Shown here one piece after another: positions 60,545 through 64,000 of a stretch of 64,000 nucleotides of DNA; positions within the stretch are counted from its first letter, which is position 1; each line of letters opens with the position of its first letter. A model generated the notes under the pieces. That model was given only the letters and a program-made list of their open reading frames with translations, was not told where the DNA came from and ran no database searches. The position numbers were made by a program, and so were the translations under genes. This DNA comes from Streptomyces resistomycificus (GTDB lineage Bacteria; Actinomycetota; Actinomycetes; Streptomycetales; Streptomycetaceae), in contig NZ_KQ948990.1 of the NCBI RefSeq assembly GCF_001514265.1, forward strand, positions 320,320 to 384,319, given 5' to 3'.

Positions 60545-62067
60545 CGAGCACGCCGCCGCGCATTCCGTTCCCCGTGGTGGACGAGGTGGCCCGGCACTGT
60601 CTCCAGGAGGAGGAGCCGGAGACGGTCCACATCGAGGTGCATCTGCCGGGCCGGCTGGACCCGCAACGGCTGCGCGGGGCCTTCGCCGAGGCGCTCCGGC
60701 GGCACCCGCGGATCCTGATGCGGGAGGCGCCGGGGCGGTGGTACCGGCGCCGCTACGAGTGGGAGCTGACGGCCGAGCCGGACGTGGAGGTGGTGAGCTT
60801 CCCGGCGCCGGGCAGGGACGCGCTGCGGGACGCGCGGACGCGGGCCCTGGTGGAGGCACCGCCCCTGTCCCTGTCACCGCCGATCCGGCTGGAGGTGGTG
60901 GAGGGGGCGGGGCCCGCGGAGGGCAGCGAGGCGAGTGACGGGGTCGGCCTGACCTCGGGCAGCCGTACCGCCGGGGCGGCGCCTGTACGGGCGGCGGCGG
61001 ACGGCCGGGCTGCGGCGGACGGCACCGCGCGCGCGGGGACCTCCGCTCCCGCCGCCCCCGTGACCGCCGGCGGCCGGGCGGCCGGCGCGACCGCTCCCGA
61101 CCCGCGGCGGGCGGCACCCCCCGAGCGCGGGCGGACCGCCACGTCCCCCGGCACCGGCCCGGCCCGGCCCTCTCAAGGCACGGTCCTCTTCCTCACCATC
61201 AACCACACCGCCCTGGACGGCCCGGCCTGCCTCCGCGTGCTCGCCACCGCGGCCGAGGTGTACGGCGGCCGGGACAACTCCCCCGCCGCCGCGCCCCTCC
61301 GCAGTCCCGACACCCGCCTGGAAGCCCCGGAGACCCCCTCCAACTGGTCCCGCCCCGCGAGGGTCGCGCCCGGCACCCCCGAGCTCTCCCCCGGCAACGG
61401 CCTGCTGGTCACCGAGCTCCCCCTCCCCCACCGCCCCAAGGGCTCGCCCTACACGGTGAACGACCAGCTCATGGTCACCACGGCCCTCACCATCGCGCAC
61501 TGGAACCGGGAGCACGGCGTCCGCCCCCGCCCGCTCCGCATCACCATGCCGGTGGACGACCGTCCCCGCGACCCGACCATGCCCATCGGAAACGGCACCC
61601 GGCTCGTCGAAGTCCCCTTCGCTCCGGCCGAGTTGGCTCACCCTCCGATGCGTGACCTGCTGCGCCGCACGGCCACCCGCACCCGCGCCCTGAAGTCCCT
61701 TCCCCGCCCGCAACTGGGCCACGGCGCCACCCTCCTGACCGCGCCGGTCACCCCTGTGGCCTGGCGGGCCGCCCTCACCCGGGGGTTGCGCAGAGCCGCC
61801 GCGCCCTGGACGTCGACCACCCTGCTCAGCAACATCGGCCGGATCCCCTACCCCCTGGACTTCGGCGAGGAGGCCGGCCGCGCGCACGCCGTCTGGTTCT
61901 CCGCCCCCGCCCGCATGCCCCGCGGCCTCACCGTCACCACCGCCTCCACCGCGGGCCGCCTCCATCTCGCCCTGCGCTGGTCGCGGGCCCTGCTCGGGCA
62001 CGGCGACGGCGCCCACCTGCGGGACCTCTTCGAGCACTACCTGCACACGACGGAGGCCGGCGCATGA
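60541..62067 (+). CDS. Condensation-domain-like acyltransferase with low-complexity insertion
   Basis: A 508-residue protein of the condensation/PapA/WS-DGAT-type superfamily. The catalytic HxxxD(G) is His222-Thr-Ala-Leu-Asp226-Gly in 'VLFLTINHTALDGPACLRVL'; 'RPLRITMPVDDRPRDPTMPI' and 'TTLLSNIGRIPYPLDFGEEA' mark the C-terminal lobe. Residues ~121-208 are an Ala/Gly/Thr/Pro-rich insertion immediately before the catalytic motif, unusual for the family. It starts as ATGA overlapping the AftD-like stop. It could acylate the glycan or carrier made by the neighbouring enzymes. It has no NRPS partner here. Confidence 0.8.
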   Translation: MTSTPPRIPFPVVDEVARHCLQEEEPETVHIEVHLPGRLDPQRLRGAFAEALRRHPRILMREAPGRWYRRRYEWELTAEPDVEVVSFPAPGRDALRDARTRALVEAPPLSLSPPIRLEVVEGAGPAEGSEASDGVGLTSGSRTAGAAPVRAAADGRAAADGTARAGTSAPAAPVTAGGRAAGATAPDPRRAAPPERGRTATSPGTGPARPSQGTVLFLTINHTALDGPACLRVLATAAEVYGGRDNSPAAAPLRSPDTRLEAPETPSNWSRPARVAPGTPELSPGNGLLVTELPLPHRPKGSPYTVNDQLMVTTALTIAHWNREHGVRPRPLRITMPVDDRPRDPTMPIGNGTRLVEVPFAPAELAHPPMRDLLRRTATRTRALKSLPRPQLGHGATLLTAPVTPVAWRAALTRGLRRAAAPWTSTTLLSNIGRIPYPLDFGEEAGRAHAVWFSAPARMPRGLTVTTASTAGRLHLALRWSRALLGHGDGAHLRDLFEHYLHTTEAGA

Positions 62068-62798
62068 CCAGCACCGCACAACTCCCCAAAGACCTGCGCG
62101 ACTTCTACGAGGATCCCGCCGTCCCCGTCGCCTCCGGCACCCCACGCTCCCTGCGCCAGGCCCGCATGCTGGCCGCCGCCCTCGGCCCGGCCGCCCCCGA
62201 GGCCCGCACCATCCTCGACATCGGCTGCGGCGACGGCACCGCCGCCGCCACCGCCGCCCCCCTCCTCCCGGGCCACCACATCGTCGGCGTCGACTGGTCC
62301 CAGGACGCCCTGAAGCGCGCCCGCACGCACCTGACGTACGCAATCCGCGGTGAGCTCAGCGGCGAAGGGCTGCCGTTCGGCACCGGCGCCGCCGACGCCG
62401 TGCTGTTCAGCGAGGTGATCGAGCACCTCGTCGACCCGGACGCCGCGCTCGACGAGATCCGCCGCGTCCTGCGGCCGGGCGGCCACCTCATGCTGTCGAC
62501 ACCGAACCTGGCGGCCTGGTACAATCGCGCCCTGCTGCTGGCCGGCGTGCAGCCCGTGTTCTCCGAGGTGAGCCTGCGGGCCATCCACGGCCGGCCGGGG
62601 CGGGAGGTCGTCGGACATCTGCGGCTGTACACCGCCCGCGCGTTACGGGAGTTCGTGACCGCGGCCGGCTTCGAGGTCGTACGCCTCGAAGGCGCTCCCT
62701 TCCACGGCGTGCCGCGTCCGCTGCGGCCGCTGGACCGGCTGGCCTGTGCCAGACCCTCCCTCGCGTCGATCCTGCTCCTGCACGCCCGAAGGACGTAG
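62064..62798 (+). CDS. SAM-dependent methyltransferase (envelope locus, copy 2)
   Basis: A 244-residue class I methyltransferase: 'ARTILDIGCGDGTAAATAAP', 'IVGVDWSQDALKRARTHLTY', 'ADAVLFSEVIEHLVDPDAAL', 'VLRPGGHLMLSTPNLAAWYN'. It overlaps the acyltransferase stop by four bases (ATGA) and is 3 bp from the next gene. Codon 194 (62643-62645) is TTA, so translation should need the bldA tRNA. Likely O- or C-methylates a sugar or lipid intermediate. Confidence 0.88.
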   Translation: MTSTAQLPKDLRDFYEDPAVPVASGTPRSLRQARMLAAALGPAAPEARTILDIGCGDGTAAATAAPLLPGHHIVGVDWSQDALKRARTHLTYAIRGELSGEGLPFGTGAADAVLFSEVIEHLVDPDAALDEIRRVLRPGGHLMLSTPNLAAWYNRALLLAGVQPVFSEVSLRAIHGRPGREVVGHLRLYTARALREFVTAAGFEVVRLEGAPFHGVPRPLRPLDRLACARPSLASILLLHARRT

Positions 62799-62801
62799 GG
62801 C

Positions 62802-63719
62802 ATGTGGTGGGGAGTGGCCGCGGCCCTGCTGGCGAACGTCCTCTACAGCACCGGATTCGTCCTGGAGAAACGGGCGTTGGCCGCCCTGCCCGAGGTGAGT
62901 ATCCGCCGCCCGGCCCGGCTGCTGGGGCTGGTGCTGCGCAGCCCGTTGTGGATCGCCGGGTCGCTGTCGCTCGCCGCCGGGTTCGGCGCGCAGCTCGCCG
63001 TCTACCGGACGCTGCCGATCGCCGCGGCGCAGGGCATCTTCGTGTCCGGGCTCGTGCTGCTGGTGCTGCTGTCCTCCCGGCTGCTGGGCGAGGAGACCAC
63101 CGGGCGCGAGCGGTACGCGCTGGGCGCGATCCTCGCCGCGCTCCTCATGGTCGTCCTGTCGCTGAACGAGGGCTCCGACACGGTGAGCCAGGAGGCGCCG
63201 TACCCGCTGATCCTGCTGGTGTGCGTGCCGTCGCTGGCGGCGGGCGTCTGGCTGTACAACGCGGCCGAGCGCCGTACCCGGCACCGCCACCGCGCGCCGA
63301 CCACGGGCGTGGAGTACGGCGTGGCCGTCGGCCTGCTGTACGGGGTCAGCTCGCTCGCCATCAAGGGGGTGTCGAGCTACCTGACGGCGAGTGGTTTCGG
63401 CGGGGCCCTGCTCGACCTGCTGCGCTCCCCGTACCCGTATCTCCTGCTGTGCACCGGCGCGTTCGGTCTGGTGATGTCACAGGCGGCGCTGCAGCGCTGC
63501 CGGGCCTCGCTGATCGTGCCGGTGTGCACGACCGTGACCTGCCTGTACACGGCGGTGCTCGGCACGCTCTCGTTCGGCGAAGCGCTGCCCCACGACCCGT
63601 TCAGGCTGGCCCTGCGGCTGTCGGGCATCGTGCTCGCCGTCGCCGTCCTGCTGTCCATGCCGAAGCACGACCGGACGGACCGAGCCTCCCTCGGTGCCAA
63701 GGAGTTGACCCCACCATGA
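62802..63719 (+). CDS. DMT/EamA-like membrane protein
   Basis: A 305-residue membrane protein with about nine or ten helices: 'AAALLANVLYSTGFVLEKRA', 'PLWIAGSLSLAAGFGAQLAV', 'IAAAQGIFVSGLVLLVLLSS', 'GAILAALLMVVLSLNEGSDT', 'YPLILLVCVPSLAAGVWLYN' and others, ending in 'LRLSGIVLAVAVLLSMP'. The two-repeat layout and 'GFVLEKRALAALP' motif fit the drug/metabolite transporter superfamily (EamA/NIPA-like). In a glycan locus it may flip a polyprenyl-linked sugar or supply a co-substrate. Its last codons overlap the Trm112 gene (ATGA). Confidence 0.82.
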   Translation: MWWGVAAALLANVLYSTGFVLEKRALAALPEVSIRRPARLLGLVLRSPLWIAGSLSLAAGFGAQLAVYRTLPIAAAQGIFVSGLVLLVLLSSRLLGEETTGRERYALGAILAALLMVVLSLNEGSDTVSQEAPYPLILLVCVPSLAAGVWLYNAAERRTRHRHRAPTTGVEYGVAVGLLYGVSSLAIKGVSSYLTASGFGGALLDLLRSPYPYLLLCTGAFGLVMSQAALQRCRASLIVPVCTTVTCLYTAVLGTLSFGEALPHDPFRLALRLSGIVLAVAVLLSMPKHDRTDRASLGAKELTPP

Positions 63720-63940
63720 AACCCGACGATCCCCTGCTGAAGATCCTGGCGTGCCCGCTCGACAAGGGGCCGCTACATCTCGTCGTGCCGGACGGGCCGA
63801 CGCGGTCCGAGGTCCTCTACAACCCGCGCCTGCAACGGCGTTACCCGATCGTCGACGGCATCCCGCAGCTGCTGCCGTCCTCCGGGGAACAGGTGACGGA
63901 CGACGAGCACGAGACGCTTGTGAAGCGGATGGCCCCGTGA
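63716..63940 (+). CDS. Trm112-like small protein
   Basis: A 74-residue protein with the Trm112/YcaR fold signature: 'LLKILACPLDKGPLHLV', then 'LYNPRLQRRYPIVDGIPQLL'. Trm112 proteins stabilise SAM methyltransferases; bacterial stand-alone copies often sit in envelope-glycan loci. Only one Cys remains (Cys13), so it does not bind zinc as eukaryotic Trm112 does. It could be a partner of one of the two methyltransferases just upstream. ATGA overlap with the DMT gene, and its stop overlaps the next GTG. Confidence 0.85.
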   Translation: MKPDDPLLKILACPLDKGPLHLVVPDGPTRSEVLYNPRLQRRYPIVDGIPQLLPSSGEQVTDDEHETLVKRMAP

Positions 63941-64000
63941 CGGGCCCCGCGCGCACGGCGGGCACCGGCGGCCCGGCGGGCACGGACAAGGCGGCGGGCC
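63937..64000 (+). CDS. Start of an unidentified gene cut by the window edge
   Basis: GTG 63937 overlaps the Trm112 stop (GTGA) and opens a frame that reads 'VTGPARTAGTGGPAGTDKAA' to the window end. It is Gly/Ala/Thr-rich and too short to identify. The coupling says it belongs to the same envelope-glycan operon. Confidence 0.6.
   Translation, partial: MTGPARTAGTGGPAGTDKAAG

Noticed and set aside
60541-62067. A non-ribosomal peptide synthetase cluster
   Set aside because: Only a stand-alone condensation-like protein is present, with no adenylation, carrier or thioesterase domains; neighbours are glycan enzymes.
1-64000. CRISPR arrays, rRNA operons, prophage or integrative elements
   Set aside because: No spaced direct repeats of CRISPR type, no rRNA-like blocks and no integrase, capsid or terminase genes were found.

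Overview
The window looks like a chromosome segment of a Streptomyces or close relative. GC content is very high, GTG and TTG starts are common, genes overlap as ATGA/GTGA junctions, and there are rare in-frame TTA codons of the bldA type. Content also fits: a class E sortase-type LAxTG protein, Tat-exported glycoside hydrolases, a MAB_1171c cassette and a PucR regulator. No rRNA, tRNA, CRISPR array, prophage or intact insertion sequence was seen.

Layout. 1-11.6 kb holds ordinary single genes: a GH3 glucosidase (cut by the left edge), TetR, RidA/LysR pair, a secreted pyroglutamyl-peptidase-like protein with Ser where Cys is expected, an EI24 membrane protein, an M14 carboxypeptidase coupled to a serine hydrolase, Ohr, an NADP-dependent oxidoreductase with divergent MarR, and a zinc-ribbon membrane protein. 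11.8-31.1 kb is a sugar-catabolism region: a YtfQ-YtfR-YtfT-YjfF-type ABC importer (galactofuranose importer family), a LacI repressor, a galactonate-dehydratase-like enolase-superfamily enzyme with a zinc alcohol dehydrogenase, an unassigned protein, a second sugar ABC importer (ChvE/Ggu type), aldose 1-epimerase, an aminotransferase with a long low-complexity tail, and two secreted GH43 arabinanases/arabinofuranosidases. 31.2-34.8 kb has a secreted intradiol dioxygenase, a DUF4360 protein, and a truncated TauE/SafE exporter joined to a decayed TnpB-like transposase, beside an Rrf2 regulator. 34.9-43.8 kb is a second polysaccharide unit: GH35 beta-galactosidase facing an ABC importer-GH43-GH51 operon for arabino-oligosaccharides. 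43.9-47.2 kb is an ImmA/IrrE peptidase-MAB_1171c-FAD monooxygenase operon, followed by ~139-bp tandem repeats. 47.7-49.3 kb is an IclR regulator with an SMP-30 lactonase. 49.5-53 kb has an LAxTG surface protein and a PucR regulator. 53.2-64 kb is an envelope-glycan locus: DUF3068, GT4, methyltransferase, AftD-like arabinofuranosyltransferase, condensation-like acyltransferase, second methyltransferase, DMT membrane protein, Trm112-like protein and the start of a further gene; from the GT4 gene on it is almost fully translationally coupled.

How it fits together. Secreted GH43, GH35 and GH51 enzymes would cut arabinan/arabinogalactan; three ABC importers take up the products; epimerase, dehydrogenase, lactonase and dehydratase could oxidise a sugar through a lactone to an aldonate. 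Promoter modules link separated genes: a 53-54 bp near-duplicate promoter drives two arabinan units 12 kb apart, and an operator-like motif related to TGTTCGAAATTTCGAACA lies upstream of the IclR gene, the dehydratase operon, the unassigned gene, ytfQ and the arabinan importer. The most unusual part is the final locus, whose family content recalls the mycobacterial/corynebacterial envelope region containing aftD although Streptomyces has no mycolate-arabinogalactan wall.
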